In this document: positions 1 to 11,528 of the stretch, piece after piece
Layout of the letters: the number at the start of each line of letters is the position of its first letter
Position numbering within the stretch: the stretch's first letter is position 1
Source of the DNA: Spongospora subterranea f. sp. subterranea
Taxonomy: Eukaryota > Endomyxa: Phytomyxea > Phytomyxea > Plasmodiophorida
Reading direction: 5' to 3'
Assembly: GCA_049724395.1 (NCBI GenBank)
Contig: JAUGWO010000112.1
Coordinates: 248,001 to 312,000, forward strand
DNA: 64,000 nucleotides
Translations under genes and position numbers: made by a program
The notes under the pieces: model-generated
Seen by the model: only the letters and a program-made list of their open reading frames with translations
Database searches by the model: none
Told to the model about the DNA's origin: nothing

Positions 1-348
1 TTCTAAATACACATTTCGATTCCAGAAGTAAATAATGTTTAAAAGTTCTAGTGCTGAAGTGAAAGTCAGAAGAAATACTTCGGACAGGGAGTGGCATTTT
101 TGTTTGGCAATTCAGGAATGAAGGAAAGGGCCGGCAGACTGTTCTGTATACAAAACAAAATGGCGGATTTGGGGGTTCGTGACATGGCCACGCCCACGCC
201 CATCACTGTCACAGGAGTCCGTGCTGTTGGGTCTCTCTCATCTGAATCGTGTCCCTGGCCTTAATATCTTAAGATTAATTCGCCACATTGGGAACAATAT
301 TTGCCTGTCGGGGCACCCTTTCCTGCTGTTTAGGTGCCGCGCACCACA
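1..348. other. Upstream sequence of first gene
   Basis: No convincing coding signal on either strand. The short open frame around 179-330 has no family resemblance and overlaps the presumed 5' region of the gene that starts at 349. Confidence 0.4.
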
Positions 349-1529
349 ATGTCCATCAACGACCAATTTGTCGTTCGAAATCTGGACACAGGAGAGGTTT
401 TCAGGCCGCGTATCGAACCGGTTGAGAGTTCATCAGCATGCCCCCCTCCGTCAGCAATTGATGTCCAAGAGTTCAAGAGGCTGTTCAACACGTTTAAACT
501 TGACGAGCAACTTCTACATGGTATTTTACTTCATCAATGCTGATTCAACTAACATGTTCATTCTGTCTTTTGCCAGCGGTTAAATGCAAACTCTGGGAAT
601 CGCTTGCCTCTTTTCAGGCACAGAAGGCAAAGAAAAGACATTCTGGGGTTATATATATATCTAACAATCATTTATCATTTGCCGAAGATGCTGCTACGAC
701 GTCGAGCAAACCTGTTCGAGTAAGATTACCTGGTAACCTGTTTATTTCGTTCAAAAGTTGAATGAGTTCCTACAGATCGGAATTCCATTAACGGAAATCG
801 TTGGGCTTACATCAGAGGATTTTGGGCTAGTAGAAGGAATTGTGGTCAGCACCATGCGTGAAACAAAGGTATGAAATGTTGTTCCTGTTCCGGGAATTGG
901 CTCTCAAATCAAACTTGACCAGTTTTTTTTCGAACAATTTGTGTCGAGAAATGATTGTTTTGGTGCGATTTATCGTACGTGGAACGGCGCTCAGAAGTCA
1001 CCTGCCGATCAGCTGGCTTCAATATTTGATCCCCTAGGTGGGTTTTCCGCAGTCACATCAAACTCGATGCTGCGAAACGCCGCCATGTCTCAAATGGAAA
1101 ATCAAGCAGCCTCAGTTGCCGCAGACATGCTCAATTCTTCCAATATATCTTCCACACCTAAATCTTCAAAACTGCCCCCACCAATAAAGACCCACAGTAG
1201 CCATTCAGCCTCTATTATAAGGCCAGCTCCACCGCCGCCAACGTTTTCTACATCGCCGGTACTCTCTCATTCACCCAATCCTCCAAGACCCGCGGTGATC
1301 GTACCAGGAGCACAAACTCAAAGACAAACGAAGAAGATTGACGGACCCCCAGAACGTCACTGTAAGCTTGCCCTATGGCTTCTAGAAATGGGCTCATCAA
1401 TGGTTTACAGATATGGATTTATCTTCGGGCGATTCCTGGTTCATGACTCTCACAAAGATTTATTACTGGCTTGGAGCTCCAGCTCGGCAGCGCAATGTCA
1501 GGTCCCCGCCCGCCAGAACCCCTACCTGA
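349..1529 (+). CDS. Unknown protein with proline-rich tail
   Basis: I do not recognise the family. The ATG at 349 opens MSINDQFVVRNLDTGEVF. About five short GT-AG introns (for example near 519-573 and 1362-1410) give a protein of roughly 300 residues ending PPARTPT before the TGA at 1527-1529. The first half is compact and helical-looking (an aromatic segment with KCKLWESLASFQ, then LTEIVGLTSEDFG and FVSRNDCFGAIYRTW). The second half is Ser/Pro rich with a PPPP tract and looks disordered, as in adaptor or cytoskeletal regulators. It is convergent with the gene ending at 1609. The frames agree across the splice sites, so the gene is probably real; the function is not known. Confidence 0.55.
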
Positions 1530-1608
1530 TAATACATTAATTGGCACAATCAATAACTTAACTCAGTGTTGACAATTCTTGCGGAACTGGGAGGAAAAAT
1601 ATTGTTTT

Positions 1609-3599
1609 TTATAGGCTGTATTCCAAAGGTATGGCCATGCCCCTTTGCCTACGAATTTCATGCATGCTAGCAATGACAAATGATCCTGGATTCAACGCCT
1701 CAAATGAAATCATAATTGACTTCGAAGGTGGAATCAAAATTGTGTCGCGGATAGCACCTTTGGTTGTTGCGACGTCATCGAACTCTGTCACAACAAAAGT
1801 GTGTCCCTGAATCCGCATTGAAATGGCATCATGAGCTTCATTCACGAATGTGATATTGACTTGATCTCCCAGTGAGACCTTTAACGAGGTTTGGCCTTCA
1901 TCACCGTAACGAAAACCGTTGATGGTATTATCTTGACCTAAAACCATTGTTGTAACCAGTTTGTTTTTTTCTTGTGTGCAGCTTTGGCATATTGTTTCCG
2001 TGGCCTCTTTTATCAAGGGTAACCGATTAAATAGCCTTTCGTTATTCCAAGTTGAGCAATAGCTGCTTTCCACAAGGCGGGACGGAGAATTATCAGTAGA
2101 TGATGCTTTTGCATCATGTTCAGTCTCCAAAGTCATTCCTAATCAAACATTCTGTTGGGCAAGTGAACAATTTTTCTGGAAAAATAACTACCTATTTGCC
2201 TTCTTAAACCATCACCTTCTTCGATTGCTATGACGGTTATCTGAGTCCATCTGCGACTCGGTACGAATATTAAAACATCCATCCTTTGCCCGACACCGAT
2301 CCAAAGTGGTTCCAATACATCTTCTAACTCAACCGGTTCCACCCATTGTCCATCAACTGCAACGATTATTGACTTGATGTATGCATCGTCGCTAGTCACA
2401 TTTATGTGAAAATTAGTCCCACTTGCAGCGTTGAAAATTCGCAACCTGACAAGCGCATCAGGCTTGACATTAACGTAATGCATATGGCTCGAGAAATGAT
2501 TGTTAGCAAATACAGCTCCAAACAGCGTTGACCCATTGGAACTGCAAAGCACAGTGGAATATCAAAACACACACCGGTGAAGCGTATTTTGCAAATTATT
2601 GCTACCTCAATGTGTGGCTTGATGGTGGGTAGGCGCATGAACACGATTTCCAAATCGAGTCATCACTTTCGGAAACGACCGACAAAGGGCATGCGTCCTG
2701 CATGACGAAGAGAAAATCAGTAGCTCGATCGATGACTCCAACCAAATCCGAGGTGTAAATATCGCTAATATGTGGAAGGTCCCCTCCTATCAACCTGATG
2801 GGAGTTTAGGTTGCATTGAAAAGCTTTGAAGCGAAATTAGAGTCCCGACTAACATTGGTACAACCAGACCCTGTCCCCGATGGAACTGATTCGCTGACGT
2901 GAGAGTTGCTGTGCCAGCAGCTGTTTGCGTCAATAATTGATCAACTGACAACATCGGAAGAAATCTTGTATGCATAGGTGATACAATATCTCCCATTCCT
3001 AAAAGAGATTCGGTGACCAGATGTACTGGCTCGCTCTGTAATGTGTTGCCAACGGATAGCACCAGCTGCTGTTCGCTGGTGCACCGTACTGCACCGATGT
3101 TTTCACCAGGAGTCACCATCCAGGAAGGTCCAGAACCATCAACAACCATTCGTGGAATTCGACATGCCGTAACATTGGAAAGTCCCAGGTTCATGCTGAC
3201 AAGATTTTGCCTGATTTTGAGGATGGTAAACTGATCTTTGGAGATTGGTTTGTATAAAGGGGATCTATTTGTGCATACGGCCGCATGAACTGTAATACTG
3301 GAAGTATGTCATTTCCTGATGATTGTTGTTTCAAACAGAGGGATACCTTGCAGCAATGAGACCGAGCAAAAGTAGTACGGTCAGAAAAAACACCCACCAT
3401 GGCTAAAATTTTGACAATCAATATGAGCCCACCACAAAACCGATGGAAGATGGTGCACCTGATCCCATATATCATGACGATCGGGAACACCGATCAGCAA
3501 TTGATCCTCTTCCGACTCGTCCTCATCCTCGTTCTCGGCCTCGTCCCCGGATTCTTGACCTCTGTCTATCTGTTCGTATCGATGATCATTGGGCGTCAT
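1609..3599 (-). CDS. Membrane-anchored multicopper oxidase-like protein lacking copper ligands
   Basis: The ATG at 3599 opens an acidic Asp/Glu-rich cytosolic segment of about 45 residues. A single hydrophobic helix follows (WWVFFLTVLLLLGLIAA, formed by splicing near 3395-3450), and then three cupredoxin-like segments, suggesting a type II membrane protein of roughly 580 residues. The second segment has the family pattern (VRLRIFNAASGTNFHINV, then VAVDGQWVEP and GVGQRMDVLI). The third has GHTFVVTEFD, RDTILIPPSKSI, a NPGSF and a final RGMAIPLE. These are the landmarks of laccase/ferroxidase proteins. The His and Cys ligand motifs expected at the same places (HWHG, WYHSH, HPFHLHGH, HCHIxWH) are not present, so redox activity is unlikely. 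The fold assignment is family knowledge; loss of catalysis is inferred from the missing ligands. Confidence 0.75.
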
Positions 3600-4245
3600 T
3601 AACCAGTTTCCGGATCATATATATATTATATGAATAACGATTTGAGGCGGATCCGTATCCAGGAAATGTAAAGTATAGGTGCAGTCAGATAAGCTATGCG
3701 GCGTGTTAATACCTAACTGCTGACTGGGCTTGTATCGTAACATCACTCAATTGGTCACAGAATGTACGTAACCCACATCAAGTAAGTACATGGACAAATC
3801 AGCAATTGTTCTAATCCCGGTTTTGTGGCTGTTGGTATTTCATAGCAGGAAAGTGGAATCAGATATCTAATCGTTTTTATCTCCATAACAACCTGGTGTT
3901 GGTTGATGGGGTCAACGAGGCGAAGAGCATCTGTGACTGTGGTTGTAGAAATTAGTGGGATAATGCTGATTAAAGAAAACTACGTCCAATGATTGCTTCG
4001 CAGAGACCTGTTGAAAGCAATAACAGGAAAGAACCCTGTTCATTTTTTAAAGAAAAACGTTTTTTCACGAATTCGAAGCGCAGTATAGGTACTCACCACG
4101 GGGCGCGGTAGTGTACATCTGAGTGAACTGTACCGTCAAAGTTGGTAAAGTGGTCTGTTCTGACGCCAAGCCAAATACAGACAAGCACTGGACTCCACCT
4201 GGCCGGCCAATGACAGTGGAATGAAATCATGTGCATTATACAGGA
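3600..4245. other. Divergent intergenic region
   Basis: Separates the minus-strand multicopper oxidase-like gene from the plus-strand aminotransferase, so it should hold both promoters. An AT-rich TATATATATTATAT stretch lies at about 3618-3632. No coding segment or repeat stood out. Confidence 0.4.
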
Positions 4246-5262
4246 ATGGGTCTGTTTCTCTCATCCAGACAAGTCTGCGAGACTTTCTCTTGTCCTGTCC
4301 GAGAAGTCGGTTGCCTTTATAATCTAAATCGAGTTTTTCTTCTGATTTTTTTGTAAATCGAAAATAGGTTCGTATACAGTAATGAAGGCCTTCGATTATG
4401 GAAGACGAATTTTATGCTTTGACCACCATATGCGACGGTTATCGTCGTCGTTTAATTCGATGACTAATTTGCATGTGCCTTCAAATACGATTGCGCGACT
4501 GGTTAAAACAGGAATGCGTTTTGTTTTGAACGTTCATCCAGATCTTGGGCCTGAGCTCAGCGTACTAGTAGTATTGCCAATACAAGGTGATAATATCGGT
4601 TCGTATATTAATTAATATGGAATTGAACCTGCATAGACTTTCATTTTGTCGATCCGATGCCTGTCTGGATCCATTTGTCGCCCTTTCAGCCAAGGATGGT
4701 CCCATCCGTCTGCATTGATGCCATGCGTGGAACCCGTTTCGAGTTTGGAGCAACGAAAGACAGTCTATGGGCGTCGTTGCGAGAAAACCTTTCGAAGAAA
4801 AAGCGTCCTGAAGCTGATGAAGTTGTTCTTATCGACGAAAGTGATCAAGTATTAGAAGGCTTATCGAGTAATTTTTTCGTGGTTAATGAAAACGGGCGGC
4901 TGCAGACGGCTCCAATCCAATCTGGTGTGTTGGCTGGAACAATAAGGGAGCTTGTAATTCAACTATACTCGCAAACGAGTGCAAGCGTTTTAGAACAGGC
5001 GCCAGTTTGGACTGATCGCTTCTCGTGGAAAGGAGCGTTTATCACCTCGACTTCAAGATCAATACTCCCAACAAAAGATATCGCCGATTTGACCACTCCC
5101 TCTCCTCAAGTGGATTCGTCAGTATTTTTCCCGGTGATACATCCCCTCATTCAAGAATGCAAACAATTGGTCGAGAGAGAACTTGCACGAACCAGTTGCG
5201 ATATATTTGAGGAATTATCCAGTGACGACTCACAGCTGGAAAAAAACGGGACGATGGTATGA
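4246..5262 (+). CDS. Class IV PLP-dependent aminotransferase
   Basis: Three exons (introns about 4310-4367 and 4586-4634) give about 300 residues. The N-terminus has GSYTVMKAFDYGRRI followed by HHMRRLSSS, the usual start of the fold-type IV family (branched-chain aminotransferase, D-amino acid aminotransferase, aminodeoxychorismate lyase). The segment GATKDSLWASLRE carries the lysine expected to bind PLP. EVVLIDESDQVLEGLSSNFF is the family signature of the second domain, and APIQSGVLAGTIRELV is the phosphate-binding loop region. It resembles the plant/protist cytosolic class IV subgroup more than classical BCAT, so the substrate is uncertain. The start at 4246 is chosen because an in-frame stop lies just upstream (4222-4224). 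Confidence 0.85.
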
Positions 5263-5434
5263 TTATTTTTCGACACCTGGAATCTCAATTTGTTCTTGAT
5301 TGGCGATGAACGACCAGTGGGTAGCTTCTACGACTGTGCAAACGCAAATCTTTCAAATTTGTGTCCAGGTTTTATTAGCTTGGAATAGGATCATCACCAA
5401 TATTGTAGAGATGTGGTACGTATAATTAAATCAT

Positions 5435-5901
5435 CTACTCTGGATATCTTTGAATAACAACAGTCACTTGATGTGGGTGTCCATAGTAATCATGACATGC
5501 TAGACGATCTAGCAGATAAAAGAATGGTGCCCTTTCGGTCACATGTAAGGTTAACGATGATCGATTTTGGATGGACATCATTTGATAATCAGGGTGAAAG
5601 TTTTCCACTCGCTGTATCACTTGGCGCGCCAATGTTTTTCCACTTTTGAGACGAAACGCCTGTACACCGCAGAAATTTTCAAGTGTGCTTCTGCGTTGAA
5701 TGCGTGCTTGATCAATATATGGCCGCCGTTGAGGCCAAACTCAGGTTGAAGTGGTCGGAATCCCTCCCACGGCACACCCGTACCTCCTTTCAGACAGGTC
5801 GCAAATAAATTTTGGGCAGTTTTGACCAATGACACAGAACGATTGGTCATGGAATTGTCGAATTTATTTGGTTCCAGGAACCCAGCAACGTCAACAGCCA
5901 T
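5435..5901 (-). CDS. Small unknown protein, weak resemblance to pterin carbinolamine dehydratase
   Basis: The ATG at 5901 opens MAVDVAGFLEPNKF. The last exon, joined by an acceptor near 5662, reads AFRLKSGKTLARQVIQRVE, then FHPDYQ, LTLHVTE and a C-terminus ending QRYPE. The order F-x-K, helix, HP and a strand ending in a TLH-like motif recalls DCoH/pterin-4a-carbinolamine dehydratase, but the diagnostic HHP is only HP and the N-terminal half has no match that I recognise. The donor of the single intron is unclear. The gene lies tail-to-tail with the aminotransferase. Confidence 0.4.
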
Positions 5902-6380
5902 TGAGTTTTAGGCTCCCTCACGATAGCACAGGTGCTCGATTTGTACCCTTCTGAAATGCAAATTTCACAATCTATATGTCAAACGAGAAGTCTGCTGATT
6001 ACAATCAACCTCAGTTTGTTTCTGAGGAGTATGCTGGTTGTATACGAGAATTAGGTACTCTTACTCTTAGTTCAAACAGATAATTCAATTCGAGTGCAGT
6101 GAACCGGTTATCCCTCTCGTTTCTGTCAGCAAAAACTGCATGTGAAGACAGGGATGGCAATTGATAACCGAAATTCGATCGAAAAACGTTGCACGGGACG
6201 TTGCATTTGAACCATCAAGCAATGCAACGGAAGACACCCCATGAGGCATATTGCGGGTAAAAAGTTAAATAAAATTCTTGTATTTACAATTCAGATTATA
6301 GAAGCTCGTAATCTTTGCAAGCATAGCCCAGTAGAGTCGATCAGTGATAATATCATGGAACATTTGACATGAATCAATTA
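5902..6380. other. Intergenic region
   Basis: Between two minus-strand genes. No supported coding segment, RNA gene or repeat was seen; it probably carries the promoter of the gene at 5435-5901 and the 3' end of the hyccin gene. Confidence 0.35.
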
Positions 6381-7323
6381 CTAGAGTTCATATCGGATCC
6401 TTTCCATAAGACAAGTAGTCGAAAGCAGAATAACAGGATTGATATCCTGTGTTGCTTTCCGATGTAAAGCCGTAATTGCAACAATAGCAACTGAGCGGCA
6501 GCCTTCAGTTATCAAAGCATGAGTTAAACCTTGAACTAAAAGCTGTTCGAGCTCCACCATGGAAAGAGATTGGGCGCAAAAGGTCTGTTTTTCCGTTGCT
6601 AAATCCCATATAAGTTGAGTAAACTGCGAAAGGTTCGCAGAATCTGATGCACACAATCTGCCCAAAAGGTTTAGGCATCAAGATATTACATCGTTGCATG
6701 ATAAAATACCTGGCGCTAAGAAGACAAAAATTTGTGACGGACGTTGACGACATTCTGGGCATTGCAAGGATGAACTTTGACAGCGCTGACCGAACTTTTG
6801 GAGAAGAAAGTATTATAAAATCCCGAAACTCAACAAACATGAACTACATACTTAACTTGATGCTGCTCATAGTTGACGGATCCGATACGTGAATATACTC
6901 AACATTAACCGATGTCCCTACCCTTGAACGAAGGTCGTGATCGCGTAGTTGGTTGGCCGTTAATGCAGTCGTTGCAGCCTGCTTCTGGATTGGAGTGGGA
7001 GAATGGTACATTGAGGGTATCGAGAGGTCGGGCAACGGATTATCTAATTGAAACCGATCTTCCAATGATCCACAGTCGCTTCGCCGGAGACAAATCGCCT
7101 GTAAAAGGACCCCGACAGCTGATGCAGGTTTTGCTGACTGAATGCGACGAAGGAATGTCCATGATAGCGTTGGAATAAATTGAAATACAAAATCGCATAA
7201 GGCCTGGTCATCGTCGGTGAGAAGCTCGAACAACCATTTAACAATGGAGGGTGACGATTCCGTTAATATGCAGTGATTAATAGAAAAAGGTAAATCAGTA
7301 CTGGCACATACTGCAGAAGCCAT
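6381..7323 (-). CDS. FAM126: Hyccin/FAM126 homologue (PI4KA complex subunit)
   Basis: Three exons join cleanly (introns about 6791-6846 and 6663-6714) into about 277 residues. Near the N-terminus are SPSIVKWLFELLTDDD and VFQFIPTLSWTFLRRI, matching the hyccin pattern of a helix pair followed by FLPxLxWxYL. LPDLSIPSMYHSP corresponds to the family's FTIPSLSKPSxYHEP. The C-terminal helices (ALHRKATQDINPVILLSTT) match the region that ends the conserved hyccin domain; the vertebrate disordered tail is absent. In animals hyccin joins EFR3 and TTC7 to hold PI4-kinase alpha at the plasma membrane. A gene of unknown function ends only 18 bp upstream on the same strand. Confidence 0.82.
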
Positions 7324-7341
7324 TGTCGTTCGACTGATCTC

Positions 7342-7754
7342 CTAGTAAAACGATTCATGAAACAGTACGTGGCGACTACCAAGAGCACCCACCATCAAGG
7401 ACTTAATTGCAGAGGATATGGCAGCATCATCATGCCTTCCCAGAGCCGTAGTTACTTTAGCAATGAACGATGTGCCTAGATCGATGGAAGCGACGGTCTC
7501 CTGGTCACCATCCCGTCCCATTCTCCCCCAGAATCACCACGTTGACTCGTCCATTGAACGCTCTTGTGAATTAAGTTCATACCGGGCAGTATGGAGGTAT
7601 AGATACAATATAGTGGACCAATGAGAACCTGTGGCCCTGTGACTGATTGGTTGCGCGCTCGCAACTGCATTCGCCAGCAAACTCCACTGTATTCTGTGCG
7701 TGAAGCGATGGGAAATCCATCATTCATCACCATCGCGTTGGATATTAGAATCAA
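7342..7754 (-). CDS. Unknown small protein upstream of hyccin
   Basis: Not recognised. A likely 5' exon contains MVMNDGFPIASRTEYSG. A 3' exon reads ETVASIDLGTSFIAKVTTA, then GRHDDAAISSAIKSL and a C-terminus ending FHESFY before the stop at 7342-7344. Introns of about 45 bp appear between them, but the exact joins could not be fixed because reading phases do not all agree. The stop lies 18 bp before the hyccin ATG on the same strand, leaving almost no room for a separate promoter. Confidence 0.4.
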
Positions 7755-7759
7755 CAGAT

Positions 7760-9313
7760 CAACTTTACAGGTTTTATATGCTGATGGCTAAACTATCGGG
7801 ACAGTCTTTGCCGCTGCAAGACTGCTGCACTATGTATATGAGTTCTCAGTAGGTCAAGCTTTTACGACGTTTCTTTGAAACAAAAAGTTGTGGAAATTGA
7901 GATGCGTCTCAATATATATATAACAAATGTACGATTAGTTCAGCAAAATCTGCGACGTACCTATAAGAAGTACAAAACTCTACTGAAAAAAGATTTTGTT
8001 TCTGAAAAAACATATGATTCTGTTACGAATCTCTAACCTGGTCTACGGTCTCATCCATCGTCGTGAACAGTTTGGCTTATCTAAAGGGGAACGATTTGGA
8101 GATTTTTTGACAAGCTCGATATCAAACCTTACACAAAGCCCACAAACAAGTGCAAATACACACAATATGCATCATACAAGCCTGAGCTGACGAAGAACAA
8201 CTGGATAGCGGGAGACAACATCCGTATTCTGAGGGCTTGTCAAACTGCAAAAACATTCAGTCATGAAATAGTCACATTAAAAAAACACCTTTAGAAAGCT
8301 GGCTGTCCTAGAAAGTATTATACATCTTTGACAACTGAGACAATGTTGCAGTCAAAATTAGTTTCTTGCAATATAACGGAGACAAATTGGGCATAGTATT
8401 TGGAATAGATGATCCTTGGGATGTATTTTCTGCATTCACTGCATATTCCCTGCCCGAACTGCATTACGACTGCTTCAGTGACTCTACTCTGTGAACGTAA
8501 CGTAACGTTCATGTGGGATCTCAATTATGCGCAGCTGCTGTTATTTTACAACGGGATTGTCTCTAACTGCATCAAAACTCGTCAGACGCCAAAACGGTGG
8601 TGTATGCATGAACCTGGCAAATTCAGTTTACATGGTCTTGATAACCAAATATTCAGTACAGCTAAATACCGGTCAACCGCTGCTATGTGCTGCCTGTTTT
8701 AAAACATTTCCCATCGATTGTAACGGACCTGTTCGAGCATCTTGTATGCTGTCGTTTTTGGAGAATGCGGTTCCTTTGGAGGAATTTGCTTTCCGTCTTT
8801 GTCAACGTTTTTACCGCCCAAGACAGACGCGCTTTATTATTAGGGCTTAGTCATAAATGTTTTGCTTCACCGGCTACCCGCCGGAGTCCGTGGCGGCAAG
8901 ATTTCCCTCTACTGTGATGCGGATCCACATGTGGCTCACACTTGAAAATGCTGATTCGCTTCACCTGCACAACAGCCTTGTCATGATGATTTTATTCTGT
9001 AAGTTCCCACGTTCAATCAATTGTATTTTGTTTTGTTACTGGGCAACGTAACCGTGATGAATTAATGAACCAGCTACTCGGATTATAATGACGAGAAGTC
9101 TCATATAGGAATCAGGCGTGGAAACCTGATTCCGATTCCTGATTTTTGCATTGACATTTTTGTGTTCTATTAATCGCATACTGTGTTTGACCAATCATGT
9201 TTTTAGGATCTTTCCCATATCGCTACATCATTCAAATCTCGATGTGAAAAAACTTCGGTAGCACAAAGTCACAATCATCATTTCTCTATGTATAATAAAA
9301 TTTGTAATCGACT
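7760..9313. other. Poorly resolved region with fragmentary open frames
   Basis: The plus strand holds several short protein-like stretches: a basic helical segment at about 7880-8036 (QNLRRTYKKYKTLLKKDF), another at about 8100-8295 (KPELTKNNWIAGDNIRI), and a Cys-containing one at about 8580-8850 (LNTGQPLLCAACFKTFP). They may be exons of one unknown gene or decayed mobile DNA. No consistent splice chain or family match was found. A short inverted motif (AATCAGG...CCTGATT) lies near 9110-9140. Confidence 0.3.
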
Positions 9314-10663
9314 TTATGATGTTATAATTGGGGTTTCAAAAGTGTCAGCTTCTGCTTCTGCATGAATTATGTGTAGCGATACGGGATTCAACGTGGCTTC
9401 TAGCATTCGATCATCATCACTGGAACTGGATTCTTCCTTATCAGCCGAATTAGGAGATACCGACTGGGGGGCGAACTTCTCAACTGTTGACACCGGTGAT
9501 TCACCTGCACCTTGCAAATCTAACTCGTTCGTCTTTGATGGCAAATCTACTTCGCCTTGTCTCCAGGTATCGAAAGATCCTCGATCCGCATTTTGTTCAA
9601 CCTTGTCCCAGTCTTCAACACATACATCTTGTGCTGTCGTTTGGTCGACCATCACATTTTTAGTTTCGGCGATTTCTGTGCAACTCTGTTTGTCTCGCAC
9701 GGCATCAGCCACTTCTGGATGGTGATTGACGTCTTCAAACTGTTCTACAGAGCTAATACAATGCTTGATTGAGGCAAGCCCTGATCGAAGGAAGGCTAAC
9801 ATTAGCAATCGCACATCTTTGTGATCATCAATTAATCGCAACTCTATATGAAGATACAATCAGGAATTAACACAAATTGACAGAGTCAGTTACCTGTCTC
9901 AGTGACATTAAGAATTCGCCCTCTCGTGATAGCATCAGGCCGGCCACATTCGATTAGATCCCCTTTTCTAAACTCAGTAGACCCGATGCACAAGCGACCA
10001 TTGTCAACGCGAACAAGAGGTGTGGGACGAGAAGTTTTCGGAGAATGCGCTACGAACGGTTTGTGCATACGCTTGAGATCTTGTCGAACTTCATCATCAG
10101 ATAACCTCATCTTAGCAGGATTTGGCTTCTGCTGATTTTGAACGGCCGCCGCCGATCTAGTCGATGTCGCAGCAAAAACTGGTCCAGTCCTTGACCGTTT
10201 TTTTACTGGAGATGACGGTCGTTGATCGATGCCGTTCGTATCTTGAAATCGTCGGCGATTGCGTTTAATGTTATCGATAAGCTTATTTCGTAACAACCTC
10301 AAATCCTCCTAAAAACGAGATTTGTTAACAAAAAAACACATCACATTTCATCACACCAACATTATATTGATCAACAGCTGATTTCACAGCACCATCAAAC
10401 TCGTTTTCGACGTTGGAAATGCGTTGCGTTCTCCACAGCTCGGCAGTAGCAATACGCTCTGCTTTTCGCCTCTGCATTTCTACCAGCCCTTCCTGGAGTT
10501 GGACGTGGGCCGAGCCCCGTTCTAGGGCTTCGATCTCCTTCTCAAAGGCGGCCGTTCTATCTAGGACCGCCGGGAAGAAGGGGCGCCCAGAGGAGCATGT
10601 GCTTCGTAATCTAGCTCTAGCTCCGCCTGCCTGCATCTGCTCTGATCCAAACGACCGAAACAT
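9314..10663 (-). CDS. SDS3: Sds3/BRMS1-family subunit of the Sin3 histone deacetylase complex
   Basis: The ATG at 10663 begins MFRSFGSEQMQ. Exon 1 encodes the Sds3 coiled coil (DRTAAFEKEIEALERGSAH to DQYN), which continues through an intron at about 10276-10327 into EDLRLLRNKLIDNIKRNRRR. Next come LSDDEVRQDLKRMHK and the C-terminal beta module VDNGRLCIGSTEFRKGDLI ... NVTETELRLIDDHKDVRLL ... FLRSGLASIKH. The order matches vertebrate SUDS3, including its C-terminal small beta domain. About 415 residues. The last exon adds an acidic Ser-rich tail of about 130 residues that I do not recognise. The role by family is scaffolding and dimerising the Sin3-HDAC repressor complex in the nucleus. Confidence 0.83.
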
Positions 10664-11350
10664 CAATACGCAGCCGAATAGGCTATGCCAGTGCCGTTCG
10701 TACCTCTCATCAACTAGATGACTAAGGAATGAAGTTTCGGGGTGATCGATATGGTATCGATATCTGACCCTGAGTTGTATTTCACCTCCTGCTGATCACT
10801 GCCCCTGATACCGCAATGTGTGTTGAATGGACCTCACCTTTCCTGTTGAGCGCTCCACCCACACTAATATGACCGTCTGGGGATTGCGCATTTTTAGTCG
10901 ATCACTGTCATGCGTGATGCACCAATTCGGGAGGACACGGTCGGAATATTGACATTGTAGGTCAATACTTCATCACGATCGTCGTCGGGAATCGTCCGGT
11001 GGTTCCCCGTCATGGGATCATATATTCACCCAGTGCGGCTTGGGAAGAATCGTGCCCACTGAAGCGGTTTCCTAAACACAACTGGGGTGGCCGAGAAATG
11101 CAATTCGATGAATGTCTGGCTTGGGGACCCTCGCCTAATTCTTACCCTAAGATGTACTAGCACAATAATCGTGCCTTTTTGCACTTCATGAGATTCTTAT
11201 TGCCTCTTCCCATTCTTGCGTGTATGAGCACCTATAGTACGTGTATATGCGTTTTGCAAAACATCTGTTCATAATCTCGTAAATGAAACCCTTCAGCGTG
11301 ACCCTCCGAATCTTCGTCCAAAGCCTCACTTACCTTTCTAAGAGTTTCGT
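10664..11350 (-). other. Possible exons of an unrecognised gene just upstream of Sds3
   Basis: Minus-strand reading gives protein-like segments: FIELHFSATPVVFRKP near 11075-11110 and LKMRNPQTVILVWVERSTG near 10840-10905, separated by a plausible intron of about 120 bp. A further frame at about 10665-10780 reads GEIQLRVRYRYHID and stays open straight into Sds3. The gene either ends at a TAG near 10719 (frame ending SITPKLHSLVI) or is fused to Sds3; both readings have acceptable splice sites. No family was recognised with confidence, though the strand patterns would suit a C2-like domain. Confidence 0.3.
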
Positions 11351-11528
11351 CTCCTGGGAAGACATGGATTTAGAATTAGCTTTTAGGCGATGGAAACAAA
11401 ATATTTGCTGTTATAGAAAATCAATCAGAAACTAGCTGTGCCACAGCTTTCCCTTACGCAATAATTTCGCTGACAAGGTTTAATCCGCTTTTCGATCATT
11501 AACCCCATGCGTTTTGTTGCCCTCGTTG

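Noticed and set aside
5600-5670. Apparent frameshift in the 5435-5901 gene
   Set aside because: An acceptor (GTACAG) near 5662 provides a frame change by splicing, although the donor is not settled.
10960-11160. Possible structured non-coding RNA
   Set aside because: No conserved boxes of snRNA, SRP, RNase P or snoRNA could be matched, and minus-strand exon-like frames explain the region at least as well.
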